NCBI RefSeq assembly: GCF_030908625.1
Contig: NZ_CP133133.1
Span: forward strand, 1,116,001 to 1,180,000
Length of the DNA: 64,000 nucleotides
Source: Paludicola sp. MB14-C6
GTDB lineage: Bacteria > Bacillota > Clostridia > Oscillospirales > Ruminococcaceae
Reading direction: 5' to 3'
Of the stretch, positions 20,773 through 30,216 are shown in pieces. A model generated the notes under the pieces. That model did not search any database, was not told the origin of the DNA, and saw only the letters and a list, made by a program, of their open reading frames with translations. Numbering within the stretch: position 1 is the first letter of the stretch; every line of letters starts with the position of its first letter. The translations under genes were made by a program, and so were the position numbers.

Positions 20773-23442
20773 TTACTTAAAAAGCTTTCTAGCGGCAATT
20801 TTAACCTTACGTTTTAATACCGTTTTTACGATAGTAGGCTTTAGCTTTTCATAAGCAACGCCTTCTTTGTCATATTTCCGAACAAGAGAAATGGCATCAA
20901 ATTTACATTTTGTTGTACATTGACCGCAACCAACACACAAGAACTCATCTACAACAGTTGCACCGCAGCCTAGGCAACGCTCTGTCTCTTTTTTCATTTG
21001 CTCTTCTGTAAATGTAACACGACAATCTTTAAAGACATCATGAGCTGTTCTTTCCTTGTTATGGCCTGCACTTTGTCTTGGTGTATTGTCATAGCCTTCG
21101 ATTACCAAACTATCTTTATCTAAAGAATGATACTCTCGACGGTCACGACCGTTTACCAAGCTTTGACCAGGTTGAACAAAACGGTGAATAGAGATTGCAG
21201 CTTGTTTACCTGCAGCAATTGCATCAATTGCGTATTTCGGACCTGTGTATGCATCGCCACCAACAAAAATATCCGGTTCGGCTGTTTGATAGGTAAATCC
21301 ATCTGCTTTTACTGTTTGATTTGGGTTAATCTCAACCTTGCTGTCTGAAAGCATATTGCCCCAATCAATCGATTGGCCAACGGATAATAAAACATGGTCA
21401 CAAGGTACAATCTTAGTGTCGTTTTCATCATATACAGGGTTAAATCTATGATTTTCATCAAATACAGAAACACATTTTCTAAATTCAACGCCAGTTACAC
21501 GACCATTTTCCACAACGATGCGTTTTGGTCCCCATGAGTTGTTGATTGCAATGTTTTCTTCTAATGCTTCTTCAATTTCTTCTTCTAAAGCAGGCATTTC
21601 GTTTCTGCTTTCCAAACAAAACATCTCAACTTGTGATGCGCCAACTCTGGTTGCACTTCTTGCAACGTCAATCGCCACGTTGCCACCACCAATTACAACT
21701 GTTTTACCTTCAATATGTGCGATATTGCCAAGGTTTACTTCTCGTACAAAGTCGACACCAGAAACAACGCCTTCAGCATCTTCACCTTCAATGCCAAGCT
21801 TTCTTCCAGCTTGTGCACCAATTGCTAAATAGAACGCTTCAAAGCCTTGTTTTCTTAATTCAGCTAAGGTTATATCCTTACCCACTTCAACACCTGATTT
21901 AAATGTAACACCAAGCTCTTTAAGAATATCTATTTCTGCGTTTACTACTTCTTTTTCCAATCTAAATGATGGAATACCGAGAGTAAGCATACCACCTAAC
22001 GCTTTTTGCTTTTCAAATACGGTTACTTTATAGCCATCAATTGCTAAGAAATATGCACAAGAAAGGCCGGCAGGTCCTGCACCCACAATTGCAATTTGTT
22101 TGCCATATTCATGACGCTTTTTTGGTACATATCTATGAGCTGCATTCAAGTCTTGCTCTGCAATGAATTTTTTAATTTCATCAATAGCAATCGGTGCGTC
22201 TAAATCGCCACGAGTACAAGCAGACTCGCATTTTCTTGGACAAATACGTCCACAAACAGCAGGAAATGGATTTTCATGTTTAATCAGCTCAAGTGCTTCA
22301 CTATATCTACCTTGTGATGCAAGCTTTATGTATCCTTGAATTGCAATATGTGCCGGACATTCTGTTTTACATGGGCTTGTTCCTGTCTCAACAACATTTT
22401 TTCTATTAATACGATAATCTGTATTCCATTTTTCAGGTCCCCATTCAGTATTACGTGGAGTTTCTTTTCTTACGATTGCTTCAACAACCGGTTTTGTAGA
22501 ACATAGCTTTTGGCCAAGTTGTAATGCGTTTACAGGACAGTTTTCCACACATTCGCCACATGCAACACACTTATCCTTATCGACATGTGAAACATAGTTT
22601 GAACGAACCATGTCTGCGTTCATAAACATTTCAGCGCCTCTTAATGCAAGGCAGGAACATCCACAGCAGTTACAAATAGCATGTGTTTTGCCAGAACCAT
22701 CAAGGTTAGGAATCTGATGCATTAAGCCATTCTCTTCTGCACGTTGAATAATCTCAAATGCTTCTTCTCTGGTAATTTTACGTCCTCTTCCTGTTCTGAT
22801 ATAATATCTTGCTGCGTGATCCAATTGAATACACATATCTTCTTTTAAGTGACCACAGCCCTCACCAGCGGCCTCTCTTGCTGTACGACAAGAACAGTTG
22901 GAAACAGAAAAATCAGTACTCTCATTCAAATATTTTGAAATTTCTTCATAAGATGCTCTTCTTGTTTCGCCGTCAATTGCTTTTTCTACAGGGATAACAC
23001 GCATTAAACCAACACCAGGAGGGAAACTGCCTGTTGAACGAGGTCCATTTACAATACCATAAGCGTCAAAGCTTGCAGGAATTTGTGGATAGTTTGCAAC
23101 GTTATCTTTGTTGTTAACCATCATCTCCATAATTCCGGGTACCCATGTTTCGTACCAAAAATGGTCAACCCCGTTGATATCGTCAACAAAGCACACACCT
23201 ATCTCTGCAAGTTTCAGCATTAACTCTGTTGTCTTTTCCAAAGTTTTACCGCTTAATTCTGAAAGTTGTTGAGCTGTAAATTTTGTACGAATTTTCATGC
23301 ATAATAAAAGATCTGCCATTTCCTCCGTTACAACCAGCTCTAAAATTTTATATCGTGGATCTTCTTCATTAAACCAGCCTTTTGATCCAGGTTTATTATT
23401 GCTCACTTGATTTGCAAATTGAAGTACTTTTTGCTTTACCAT
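20773..23442 (-). CDS. Large Fe-S flavoprotein: ferredoxin + GltD-like oxidoreductase fusion
   Basis: 889 residues. In order: a helix-turn-helix-like region (about 35-95, FTAQQLSELSGKTLEKTTELM); a Cys-rich segment (NCSCRTAREAAGEGCGHLKEDMC; CNCCGCSC); a 4Fe-4S motif (CVACGECVENCP, about 292-303); the Fer4_20 domain of GltD-type proteins (CKTECPAHIAIQGYI ... CGRICPRKCESACTRG); an FAD site (IAIVGAGPAGLSCAYFLA) and an NAD(P) site (VVIGGGNVAIDVARSATR); and a C-terminal ferredoxin (CLGCGATVVDEFLCVGCGQCTTKC). It probably moves electrons between NAD(P)H and ferredoxin or an unknown partner. The location between hypB and hypA suggests a link to nickel-enzyme metabolism. Substrate unknown. Confidence 0.85.
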   Translation of the reverse strand: MVKQKVLQFANQVSNNKPGSKGWFNEEDPRYKILELVVTEEMADLLLCMKIRTKFTAQQLSELSGKTLEKTTELMLKLAEIGVCFVDDINGVDHFWYETWVPGIMEMMVNNKDNVANYPQIPASFDAYGIVNGPRSTGSFPPGVGLMRVIPVEKAIDGETRRASYEEISKYLNESTDFSVSNCSCRTAREAAGEGCGHLKEDMCIQLDHAARYYIRTGRGRKITREEAFEIIQRAEENGLMHQIPNLDGSGKTHAICNCCGCSCLALRGAEMFMNADMVRSNYVSHVDKDKCVACGECVENCPVNALQLGQKLCSTKPVVEAIVRKETPRNTEWGPEKWNTDYRINRKNVVETGTSPCKTECPAHIAIQGYIKLASQGRYSEALELIKHENPFPAVCGRICPRKCESACTRGDLDAPIAIDEIKKFIAEQDLNAAHRYVPKKRHEYGKQIAIVGAGPAGLSCAYFLAIDGYKVTVFEKQKALGGMLTLGIPSFRLEKEVVNAEIDILKELGVTFKSGVEVGKDITLAELRKQGFEAFYLAIGAQAGRKLGIEGEDAEGVVSGVDFVREVNLGNIAHIEGKTVVIGGGNVAIDVARSATRVGASQVEMFCLESRNEMPALEEEIEEALEENIAINNSWGPKRIVVENGRVTGVEFRKCVSVFDENHRFNPVYDENDTKIVPCDHVLLSVGQSIDWGNMLSDSKVEINPNQTVKADGFTYQTAEPDIFVGGDAYTGPKYAIDAIAAGKQAAISIHRFVQPGQSLVNGRDRREYHSLDKDSLVIEGYDNTPRQSAGHNKERTAHDVFKDCRVTFTEEQMKKETERCLGCGATVVDEFLCVGCGQCTTKCKFDAISLVRKYDKEGVAYEKLKPTIVKTVLKRKVKIAARKLFK

Positions 23443-23512
23443 ATTTACCTCCTATATTCATCTGTTTCATTTCTAATGTCGTATGTTAATCAATATGCGT
23501 AAACTGTACAAC

Positions 23513-24184
23513 CTATGCTTGGTTCCATTCTTTTACTGCAGTACGTATCCAATTTGCCCATTCATCAATACCTTTACCGGTTTTTGCTGAAATAGGAATA
23601 ATTTTTATATTCGGATTCAACTTTGTTGCACGCTCTTTTACCGCTTCTAAATCAAAATCAAAGTAATCCAAAGTATCGATTTTGTTAATGAGTAATACAT
23701 CAACAATTGAGAACATCAAAGGATATTTTAAAGGCTTATCATCACCTTCCGGTACACTTAAAATCATTGCATTTTTAGATGCACCTGTATCAAATTCTGC
23801 AGGACATACAAGGTTACCTACGTTTTCCAGAATTGCAAAATCAATGTCCTTTGTATCAAGTGCCTGAAGTCCTTGCTCGGTCATTCCTGCATCAAGATGA
23901 CACATTCCGCCCGTGTGAAGCTGTATTACCTTTGCTCCAGTTGTTGCTATGGTTTTTGCATCCACATCGGAATCGATATCTGCTTCCATAACACCAATTT
24001 TCATTTCATCTTTTAAAGCTTCAATTGTCCTTAAAAGAGTGGTCGTTTTGCCTGAACCTGGTGATGACATTAAATTAAGTAAAAATGTTTTTTCTCTTTT
24101 CAACTCTTTTCTTAGTAAATCCGCTTGATGGTTGTTATCTTCGAAAACACTTTTCTTAATCTCAATTACTCTAAAATTATCCAT
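23513..24184 (-). CDS. hypB: Hydrogenase maturation GTPase HypB
   Basis: 223 residues of the G3E/SIMIBI class. The P-loop is LMSSPGSGKTTTLL (about 38-51); EADIDSDVDAK, the metal-site region LHTGGMCHLDAGM, ENVGNLVCPAEFDTG and NKIDTLDYF are all typical of HypB. The N-terminal His-rich nickel store and the CxxCGC motif of some HypB are absent. HypB uses GTP hydrolysis to drive nickel insertion with HypA. First gene of a leftward run hypB - flavoprotein - hypA; no other hyp gene is nearby. Confidence 0.93.
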   Translation of the reverse strand: MDNFRVIEIKKSVFEDNNHQADLLRKELKREKTFLLNLMSSPGSGKTTTLLRTIEALKDEMKIGVMEADIDSDVDAKTIATTGAKVIQLHTGGMCHLDAGMTEQGLQALDTKDIDFAILENVGNLVCPAEFDTGASKNAMILSVPEGDDKPLKYPLMFSIVDVLLINKIDTLDYFDFDLEAVKERATKLNPNIKIIPISAKTGKGIDEWANWIRTAVKEWNQA

Positions 24185-24376
24185 TCATTCTCCCCTATTT
24201 CGTCCATATTTGTTTGCTTGATATGTGTCATAAATGTTGTATATATGTATTTATGCAAAATCAATACAAACCTTGTTAATATCTTAACATAATTTGGGTA
24301 TGAAATCAATGTTTTTAACACAAATACACAACCTACTCATTGCAATATTATCAAATAATTTTTTCATAAAAAAATA

Positions 24377-24397
24377 AGATTGGTATGCAACCAATCT
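24377..24397 (-). terminator. Terminator of the 47-residue membrane protein gene
   Basis: 8-bp stem AGATTGGT / ACCAATCT; on the minus strand it runs into TTATTTTTTT. The rest of 24185-24463 is AT-rich leader of hypB with no clear promoter. Confidence 0.75.
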
Positions 24398-24463
24398 CAA
24401 ATAATGATTAGCCAGAATCGCAGTAAAATACGTAATGTTATTTCAAGTATTCTTGCCCAAAAA

Positions 24464-24607
24464 CTATTTATTTGTTTCTTCACGTTCGCATTTTTGTGAT
24501 TCTTGCATATGCTTTTTTTGATAGTATTTTTTACGTTTTTCTATCATGTATGTAATTAGAATGGATAATGTCAAAATTATAATTCCACATATTAAATCTT
24601 CTATCAT
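24464..24607 (-). CDS. Small single-pass membrane protein, 47 residues
   Basis: An ATG-to-TAG frame of 48 codons. Translation: an N-terminal acidic MIED, a hydrophobic helix LICGIIILTLSILITYMI, then a strongly basic and polar tail (EKRKKYYQKKHMQESQKCER). This is a plausible membrane microprotein with the charged tail in the cytoplasm. A GAGG/GGTGATT ribosome binding region precedes it and a terminator follows 66 bp downstream on the same strand, which supports a real gene. Function unknown. Confidence 0.6.
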   Translation of the reverse strand: MIEDLICGIIILTLSILITYMIEKRKKYYQKKHMQESQKCEREETNK

Positions 24608-24729
24608 TGCAATCACCAACCTCACTACATTATATTATTTCTTTTATATTTCGTGAAAAGTAGTTGTATATACAATTGAAAAGCGGATAAAATAATTCCA
24701 AACCATCCCAATAAGATAAAGGTGATTGC

Positions 24730-25491
24730 ATGAATAATAAGACTCATAATAAAAAAGAACCTAAAATTATCGAAATTGGATTTCGTAAACCACACAAACA
24801 AGGTGATTTGGAAAGAAGACTATATCTTGCTGTTCCTTTTATCATTTGTTTTTGCTTGCTGATTACCGGAATCATATTCGACAATACTTCTACTCCCCCT
24901 TATACGATTCAACCTACTCTTTCTAAAGTTGGTTCACAAGGAAGTGAAGTTAAGGCAATTCAAGAAAAGTTAAAAGAGCGTGGCATTTTCAATGGCACAG
25001 TTGATGGCATATTTGGTCCTACAACCGAAAGTGCTGTTAAGAAGTTTCAAAAACAACAAAAGCTCACCCAAGACGGTATTGTAGGACCTGCAACTTTGAA
25101 AAAATTGGGCATTTCAATTGGTACCATGCCTTCCGCAACCGAAGCTAATGTAAACTTACTTGCGAGAATTATATCTGCAGAAGCACGTGGCGAAACTTAC
25201 ACTGGACAGGTTGCCGTTGGAGCAGTTGTTTTAAATCGTGTAGAACACCCCAGCTTTCCGGATACACTTTCAGGTGTAATTTATCAAGAAGGTGCATTTA
25301 CAGCTATTGTAGACGGACAATTCAACGAACCCATTGCTGATTCCGCTTATAAAGCCGCTAAAGATGCGTTAAATGGACAAGATCCTTCCGGTGGAGCAAT
25401 CTATTATTACAATCCGGATAAAACAAGTAACAAATGGATTCGTACTCGACCTGTTATTAAACGTATAGGTAAACATTTATTCTGTAGCTAG
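24730..25491 (+). CDS. Spore cortex-lytic/cell wall hydrolase, SleB type
   Basis: 253 residues. A cytoplasmic basic N-terminus and one membrane anchor (LAVPFIICFCLLITGIIF, about 32-50) precede a PG_binding_1 domain (about 66-125, GSQGSEVKAIQEKLKERGIF ... DGIVGPATLKKLG) and a SleB/CwlJ hydrolase_2 domain (about 138-253, NLLARIISAEARGETYTGQVAVGAVVLNRV). The Glu in SAEARGE is the conserved catalytic acid of the family. SleB-type lytic transglycosylases degrade spore cortex at germination; some homologues act in vegetative cells. The transmembrane anchor in place of a cleaved signal is somewhat unusual. Probably a single-gene unit ending in a strong terminator. Confidence 0.85.
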   Translation: MNNKTHNKKEPKIIEIGFRKPHKQGDLERRLYLAVPFIICFCLLITGIIFDNTSTPPYTIQPTLSKVGSQGSEVKAIQEKLKERGIFNGTVDGIFGPTTESAVKKFQKQQKLTQDGIVGPATLKKLGISIGTMPSATEANVNLLARIISAEARGETYTGQVAVGAVVLNRVEHPSFPDTLSGVIYQEGAFTAIVDGQFNEPIADSAYKAAKDALNGQDPSGGAIYYYNPDKTSNKWIRTRPVIKRIGKHLFCS

Positions 25492-25525
25492 TCCTCTTTT
25501 GATCGATACACTTTCTTTCCTCTTA

Positions 25526-25564
25526 AAATGGAAAAGGAACGCCACAAGCGTTCCTTTTCCATTT
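25526..25564 (+). terminator. Terminator after the SleB-type gene
   Basis: 17-bp perfect stem (AAATGGAAAAGGAACGC and complement), 5-nt loop CACAA. Confidence 0.85.
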
Positions 25565-25565
25565 A

Positions 25566-26029
25566 CTATTTTATATCCCCATCCCGTTTTACGCAAAGTT
25601 ACTCTTGTAAAAGTATAAAGAGTGATTTTAAATTAACATGATGCAACTTTGCAAAACAACAAGTGTTGTATTACTTCCCACAAGTAACAGTCAACCAATA
25701 CATAATATACCAATTATGGTTATTTGTCAATCGATAATAATAATATTTAACTATTACCGCAAAAAATTCTTTTTTACTTTAAACCATTACGATTTCATAC
25801 TATCATTACGTTCTTCAACTCTGCTTCTTTAGAAAAATCTTTTTACCTCAAAAGTTATTTTTTTATTATTTCTACAAAATATATTAAATCTTTAATAAAA
25901 TATAATTAATAACACTTATTATTTAAACAAAATATTTATTATATTTTAATGATATTTAAATATCGATTATATATTTTTTTTAGTAAAAAATTCATAAAAA
26001 ATTCTCATTATGTTTGTTAAAAAATTAAC
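25566..26029. other. AT-rich gap without a recognised gene
   Basis: About 460 bp, extremely AT-rich from 25840 on. A 64-codon open frame (25638-25832) has no ribosome binding site and no protein-like pattern. This looks like an upstream regulatory or UP-element region for the permease operon. Confidence 0.5.
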
Positions 26030-26058
26030 TTGAATAGATAATTTCATTGGAATATAAT
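26030..26058 (+). promoter_or_regulatory. Promoter of the permease-SDR operon
   Basis: TTGAAT, 17-bp spacer, TATAAT, followed 12 bp on by the AAAGGAGGT ribosome binding site. Confidence 0.7.
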
Positions 26059-26084
26059 ATTTTGTAAAAAGGAGGTAGGCTAAC

Positions 26085-27497
26085 TTGACTACAAATGGAA
26101 AAAAAGAAAAAGGACTACAAAAAAGTCTGGCATTAATTTTTGTTTACACAGTAGCAACGGGTTCCATATTTACTTACGTAAGTTATTGGGACTCTGTATT
26201 TTTTACATACTGTGGTGCTGGAACCTTTCTAGCATTTGCCCTTATGACTCTTGCAATTCTACCAATTGCACTGGTTTACAGCGAGCTATCACCAATGTTT
26301 CATACGGCTGGCGGTGAATTGATTTACAATACGGTAGGATTTAACAAGCATATTGGCTTTTTATCCTCTTGGCTAATCATGGCTGCTTGGATTTCAGTTC
26401 CACCTGCTGTTGTTATGGCAGTTGCAACTTTTATCAGCCGTACATTCGGTTTGGGGCTAACATTCCGAAATATTATGATGATCGGTATTTTTATTTTAGT
26501 ATTGGTATTTATCATGAGCCTTCAGGATATCAAATTTCTTGTTAAGGCACAAGCAACATGTCTGTTTGCCAATATTGCTACCACATTAATCACAGGTATT
26601 TTACTTCTGTTTTCAGGACATTGGAGCTTTTCAAACCTTGGACATCTGTTCCAATCCAATCTACAACCTGCAGGCGGAATTCCTAGTTGGGTAATTGGTA
26701 TGGCTTTATTAATAACACCTTTCTTTGGTTTTGAAACTGTACCTCAAATGGTAGAAGAAGGCGATTTCCCTACTTCAAATACCAAAAAGGCTATCTGCGG
26801 ATCCGTAATTACTTGTGGAGCAATTTACGCGTTCTTCTTTTTCTGCGTAGCTGGCTTGGATTCTTTTGATAACTTATTAAAAGGCGACGCACAAAACGGA
26901 TTTATGACAATCACTGCTATGAAGAATCTTTTAGGTTGGAGAATTTGGCCATTAGTTTACGGTTGCATCTCTATTCTAATGGGTATGACTGCTTCTATCC
27001 TAGGTTTCTGGATGTCAATTGTTCGTATGATGTACTCTATGGGTAAAAAGAACTTCCTTCCAGAAGTTTTCACGAAAGTAAACAAACATCAACAACCAAT
27101 TCTTCCAAACATATTCTTACTTGCAGTTAGCTTAGTATTTATTTTAATTCAAAATGCTACTACCTTTATGAATGACTTCTTTAACCTTATGTCTTTCGGA
27201 TGTGCTTGTGCATATGCAATAACCATGATTTCTGCTGTAAGAATTCACAGAAAACATGGCGAATGGTATAAAGACAACAAGAACTTGGTAAAAGGTGGAG
27301 ACTTCACACGTATTCTGGCTATGATTATCATGGTTACTATCGCATACTTCTGCACCCTTGGTCAAGGTAAAGGTTCATGGATTTCATTTGGTGTATACAT
27401 GGGCGTGGGCGCAGTTATTTGGTTATGGATGGTATTAGTAAAATGGAAAAAATCCAAAGTTACTATTGAAACTCCAGAAGGAATTAAAGAATATTAA
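26085..27497 (+). CDS. APC-superfamily amino acid permease, copy 1
   Basis: 470 residues, about 12 membrane helices, in the APC (amino acid-polyamine-organocation) pattern with the conserved segment PFFGFETVPQMVEEGDFP (helix 6 region) and GELIYNTVGFNKHIGFLSSWLIMAAWISVPPAV. The start is TTG at 26085, 8 nt after AAAGGAGGT. It is highly similar to the permease at 28474, which shares whole blocks such as TFMNDFFNLMSF and CACAYAITMISA. Substrate unknown: an amino acid, amine or related solute. It is followed by an SDR dehydrogenase that may process the imported compound. Confidence 0.87.
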   Translation: MTTNGKKEKGLQKSLALIFVYTVATGSIFTYVSYWDSVFFTYCGAGTFLAFALMTLAILPIALVYSELSPMFHTAGGELIYNTVGFNKHIGFLSSWLIMAAWISVPPAVVMAVATFISRTFGLGLTFRNIMMIGIFILVLVFIMSLQDIKFLVKAQATCLFANIATTLITGILLLFSGHWSFSNLGHLFQSNLQPAGGIPSWVIGMALLITPFFGFETVPQMVEEGDFPTSNTKKAICGSVITCGAIYAFFFFCVAGLDSFDNLLKGDAQNGFMTITAMKNLLGWRIWPLVYGCISILMGMTASILGFWMSIVRMMYSMGKKNFLPEVFTKVNKHQQPILPNIFLLAVSLVFILIQNATTFMNDFFNLMSFGCACAYAITMISAVRIHRKHGEWYKDNKNLVKGGDFTRILAMIIMVTIAYFCTLGQGKGSWISFGVYMGVGAVIWLWMVLVKWKKSKVTIETPEGIKEY

Positions 27498-27551
27498 TTC
27501 TTATTTCATATTTAATAAATTTACATTACATAATTAACAGGAGGACCTATA

Positions 27552-28349
27552 ATGGCTAAATTAGATAATAAAGTAGCACTAATTACTGGTGCCGCAGTTG
27601 GACTTGGAGAAGGCATCGCAACTGCTTATGCAAAATACGGTGCAAAAATTTGCATGGTAGACCTTTCAAAAGAAGTTGAAAAAACAGCAGAAAAACTTCG
27701 CAAAGAATACAATGCAGAAATCATTACTTTTGTTGGCAGCGTATCTGACAAAGAGCAAATGAAAGCAGCTGTTGCTCAAACAGTTGAAAAATTCGGCGAA
27801 ATCAATGTTCTATGTTGCAATGCCGGCGTATGCAGACTTGCTCCATTTGAGGAAATGACAGATGAAACTCGTGACTTCCACATTGATGTTAATATCAAAG
27901 GCGTTTGGAACACTTGTCAAGCTGCTATCCCTTATATGTTGAAAAATGGCGGCGGAAATATCGTAATCGCATCTTCTGTAACAGGTGACATCGTAGCAGA
28001 TGCAGGTGAAGCTGCATATGCAATGTCTAAAGCAGCTCTAGTTGGTTTGACAAAATGTCTTGCTGTAGAGTATGCAGACAGAAACATCCGTGTAAACTGC
28101 TCACAATTAGGCTATGCAAGAACACCAATGGTTGAGAAAATGGCTTTGGAATCTAATCCTGAAGACCCAGAAAGCGCAATCAATGACATCGCAAGAGGCG
28201 TACCAATGAAGAGATTGGCAAAACCAATCGAAGTTGGCGAATTATTTGCTTTCTTGGGAAGCGATGAGTCTAGTTACATTACTGGTTCTCAATTTGTTAT
28301 CGATGGTGGTAGCACACTTCCTGAAACAATGAGTATCGGCACAAACTAA
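27552..28349 (+). CDS. Short-chain dehydrogenase/reductase (UcpA-like)
   Basis: 265 residues of classical SDR. The cofactor motif TGAAVGLGEG replaces TGxxxGxG; NNAG appears as CNAG; the catalytic Ser is in IVIASSVTG, with Tyr-x3-Lys in YAMSKAALVG. The C-terminal SYITGSQFVIDGGSTLPE is typical. Asp at the end of strand 2 (KICMVDLSKE) suggests NAD rather than NADP. It resembles the UcpA group, whose substrate is not settled. It lies between two paralogous permeases with a TAACAGGAGG ribosome binding site, so it probably oxidises or reduces their shared substrate or a product of it. Confidence 0.87.
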   Translation: MAKLDNKVALITGAAVGLGEGIATAYAKYGAKICMVDLSKEVEKTAEKLRKEYNAEIITFVGSVSDKEQMKAAVAQTVEKFGEINVLCCNAGVCRLAPFEEMTDETRDFHIDVNIKGVWNTCQAAIPYMLKNGGGNIVIASSVTGDIVADAGEAAYAMSKAALVGLTKCLAVEYADRNIRVNCSQLGYARTPMVEKMALESNPEDPESAINDIARGVPMKRLAKPIEVGELFAFLGSDESSYITGSQFVIDGGSTLPETMSIGTN

Positions 28350-28371
28350 TATTATATGTAACAAAATGAAG

Positions 28372-28429
28372 GAGCTTTATAAGTGATATAACCACTCTTG
28401 ATTATATCACTTATACTATGCTCTTTTTT
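28372..28429 (+). terminator. Terminator between the SDR and the second permease
   Basis: 13-bp stem ATAAGTGATATAA / TTATATCACTTAT inside an outer GAGC/GCTC pairing, then CTTTTTT. The second permease may rely on read-through. Confidence 0.8.
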
Positions 28430-28473
28430 AAGGATATACCCTTTATATGCTTTAATGAATGGTGGAAAAATTA

Positions 28474-29901
28474 ATGAATAAAGAAAATTCAAATCAATCC
28501 CAACCAACACAATCAAAGTTGAATCGAAGCTTAAAGCTAATTTATGTTTATGCAATTGCTGCAGGTGCAATTTTTACTTTTATAGGATACTGGGATTCTA
28601 TTTTTTATGAATACTGTGGATCAGGAACATTTTTAGCTTTTATACTCATGACACTCTTAATCCTTCCTATTGCGTTTGTCTACTGCGAAATGGCACCTCT
28701 ATTTCCTAAGGCGGGTGGAGAATTAATCTACAACACTGTTGGTATTAACAAACATTTCGGTTTTCTTTCTGCTTGGTTGATTATGGCAGCATGGATAGCC
28801 GTTCCTCCTGCCGCAGTTATGGCAATTGTACAATGGGTTTTTCGTGTCACAGGAATCAGCAGTAACTTTAAAGTTATTGAAATCATTGCTGCTGTTTTAC
28901 TAATTGTATACTTTATATTAAGTTTACAAAACGTTGAAGTAGCAGGAAAGATTCAATTAGTTATGCTTATATTGGCAATAAGCGGATGTATTATTGCGTC
29001 TTTGGCATTTATTTTTTCAGGCTCTTGGAGCTTATCTAATTTCTCAAACTTCTTTGACTCACAAGCAAAGCCAGCCTTGGGTATTCCGTTATGGATTATC
29101 GGACTCGGCTTTTTAATTACCCCGTTCTTTGGATTTGAAACAGTTCCTCAAATGATAGAAGAGGGCGACTTTGAAATGAAAGACAGCAATAAAGCTATTT
29201 GGGGTTCTGTTGTTAGTTGTGGAGTTGTTTATGCGTTTTTCTTCGTTGGACTTGGAGGTATGCCGGTTAAGGCACTTGTAGAAAAAGGCGGTGCCGCTAA
29301 TGGAGGCTTCCTAGCTATTACAATGATGGAGCAGCTAGGAGGAGGATGGAAAGTAGGCGCTGTTTTATTTGGTATCTGTGCGATTCTTTGTGCTATTGGA
29401 ACCTGTCTGCTCGGATTTTGGCTATCTACAGTCCGTTTGCTTTACGCTATGGGACGTTCTAATTTCCTACCTAAATCCTTCGCAAAGCTTAATAAGCATC
29501 ATCAACCTATTCTGCCTAACATCATGCTATTGGTTGTCTCAATTGTTTTCTTAATTTTGCAAAATTCCGGAACCTTTATGAACGACTTTTTCAATTTGAT
29601 GTCATTTGCTTGTGCATGTGCTTATGCTATAACCATGATTTCAGCAATTCGAATTCACAGAAAACATTCGAACTGGAAATCAGACTATCATCTAAAAGGC
29701 GGTAATTTTGTTCGTTATCTTGCACTCATTATTTCAGTAGTAATTGCTTTCTTCTGTACGTTAGGACAAGGAATTGGTTCTTGGGTTTCGCTTGCGGTAT
29801 ATATGGGAATCGGCCTAATCCTTTGGCTTTGGATGGTTGTTATTAAATGGAGAAAAACAAAAGTTGTTATTGATACACCAGATGGACCAACGGAATTTTA
29901 A
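28474..29901 (+). CDS. APC-superfamily amino acid permease, copy 2
   Basis: 475 residues from the ATG at 28474, which has GGTGG upstream; an ATG at 28459 has none. About 12 membrane helices. It shares with copy 1 the blocks YWDSIFYEYCGSGTFLAF, GELIYNTVGINKHFGFLSAWLIMAAWIAVPPAAVMAI and LITPFFGFETVPQMIEEGDFE. The loop around residues 265-290 is longer and glycine-rich (KGGAANGGFLAI). Probably arose by duplication around the SDR gene and may have a different substrate preference. Confidence 0.85.
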   Translation: MNKENSNQSQPTQSKLNRSLKLIYVYAIAAGAIFTFIGYWDSIFYEYCGSGTFLAFILMTLLILPIAFVYCEMAPLFPKAGGELIYNTVGINKHFGFLSAWLIMAAWIAVPPAAVMAIVQWVFRVTGISSNFKVIEIIAAVLLIVYFILSLQNVEVAGKIQLVMLILAISGCIIASLAFIFSGSWSLSNFSNFFDSQAKPALGIPLWIIGLGFLITPFFGFETVPQMIEEGDFEMKDSNKAIWGSVVSCGVVYAFFFVGLGGMPVKALVEKGGAANGGFLAITMMEQLGGGWKVGAVLFGICAILCAIGTCLLGFWLSTVRLLYAMGRSNFLPKSFAKLNKHHQPILPNIMLLVVSIVFLILQNSGTFMNDFFNLMSFACACAYAITMISAIRIHRKHSNWKSDYHLKGGNFVRYLALIISVVIAFFCTLGQGIGSWVSLAVYMGIGLILWLWMVVIKWRKTKVVIDTPDGPTEF

Positions 29902-30062
29902 ATTATTTCAACCCCAAACTTTTATCGTATCTATTCATATTACTTAGATATAATACCACTCTTAAATATTAGATGTAAACTAATTTAATATTTACAGTTT
30001 TTCTTTGTATGTGGTAAACTAATGTATGTGTTAAACTATTTATATCTTTCCTTTTGAAAGAC

Positions 30063-30125
30063 CTCCTGTATATTTTTTTGTTAGGTTGGCAGACCTTAAC
30101 TTTAATATACAGGAGCTTTATTTTT
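30063..30125 (+). terminator. Compound terminator after the second permease
   Basis: Outer 11-bp stem CTCCTGTATAT / ATATACAGGAG with inner pairing GGT/ACC, then CTTTATTTTT. It lies in the 29902-30216 gap, which holds no gene. Confidence 0.75.
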
Positions 30126-30178
30126 GCCTTTATCTCACATTCTTGCTCAACGGCGGTATTGGTAGATTTATTCCATTA

Positions 30179-30209
30179 AAAAAGTCCCCTTCTTTCGAAG
30201 AGGACTTTT
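30179..30209 (-). terminator. Terminator of rny
   Basis: Stem AAAAGTCC...GGACTTTT around TTC/GAA; minus strand ends in a run of T. Confidence 0.8.
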
Positions 30210-30216
30210 ATTTAAT

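Noticed and set aside
24665..24676. TTGTATATACAA palindrome upstream of the SleB-type gene as an operator
   Set aside because: Too short and AT-rich to separate from chance; no clear -35/-10 or sporulation sigma match could be fitted.
25638..25832. 64-codon frame in the AT-rich gap
   Set aside because: No ribosome binding site, odd composition, AT-rich sequence gives such frames by chance.
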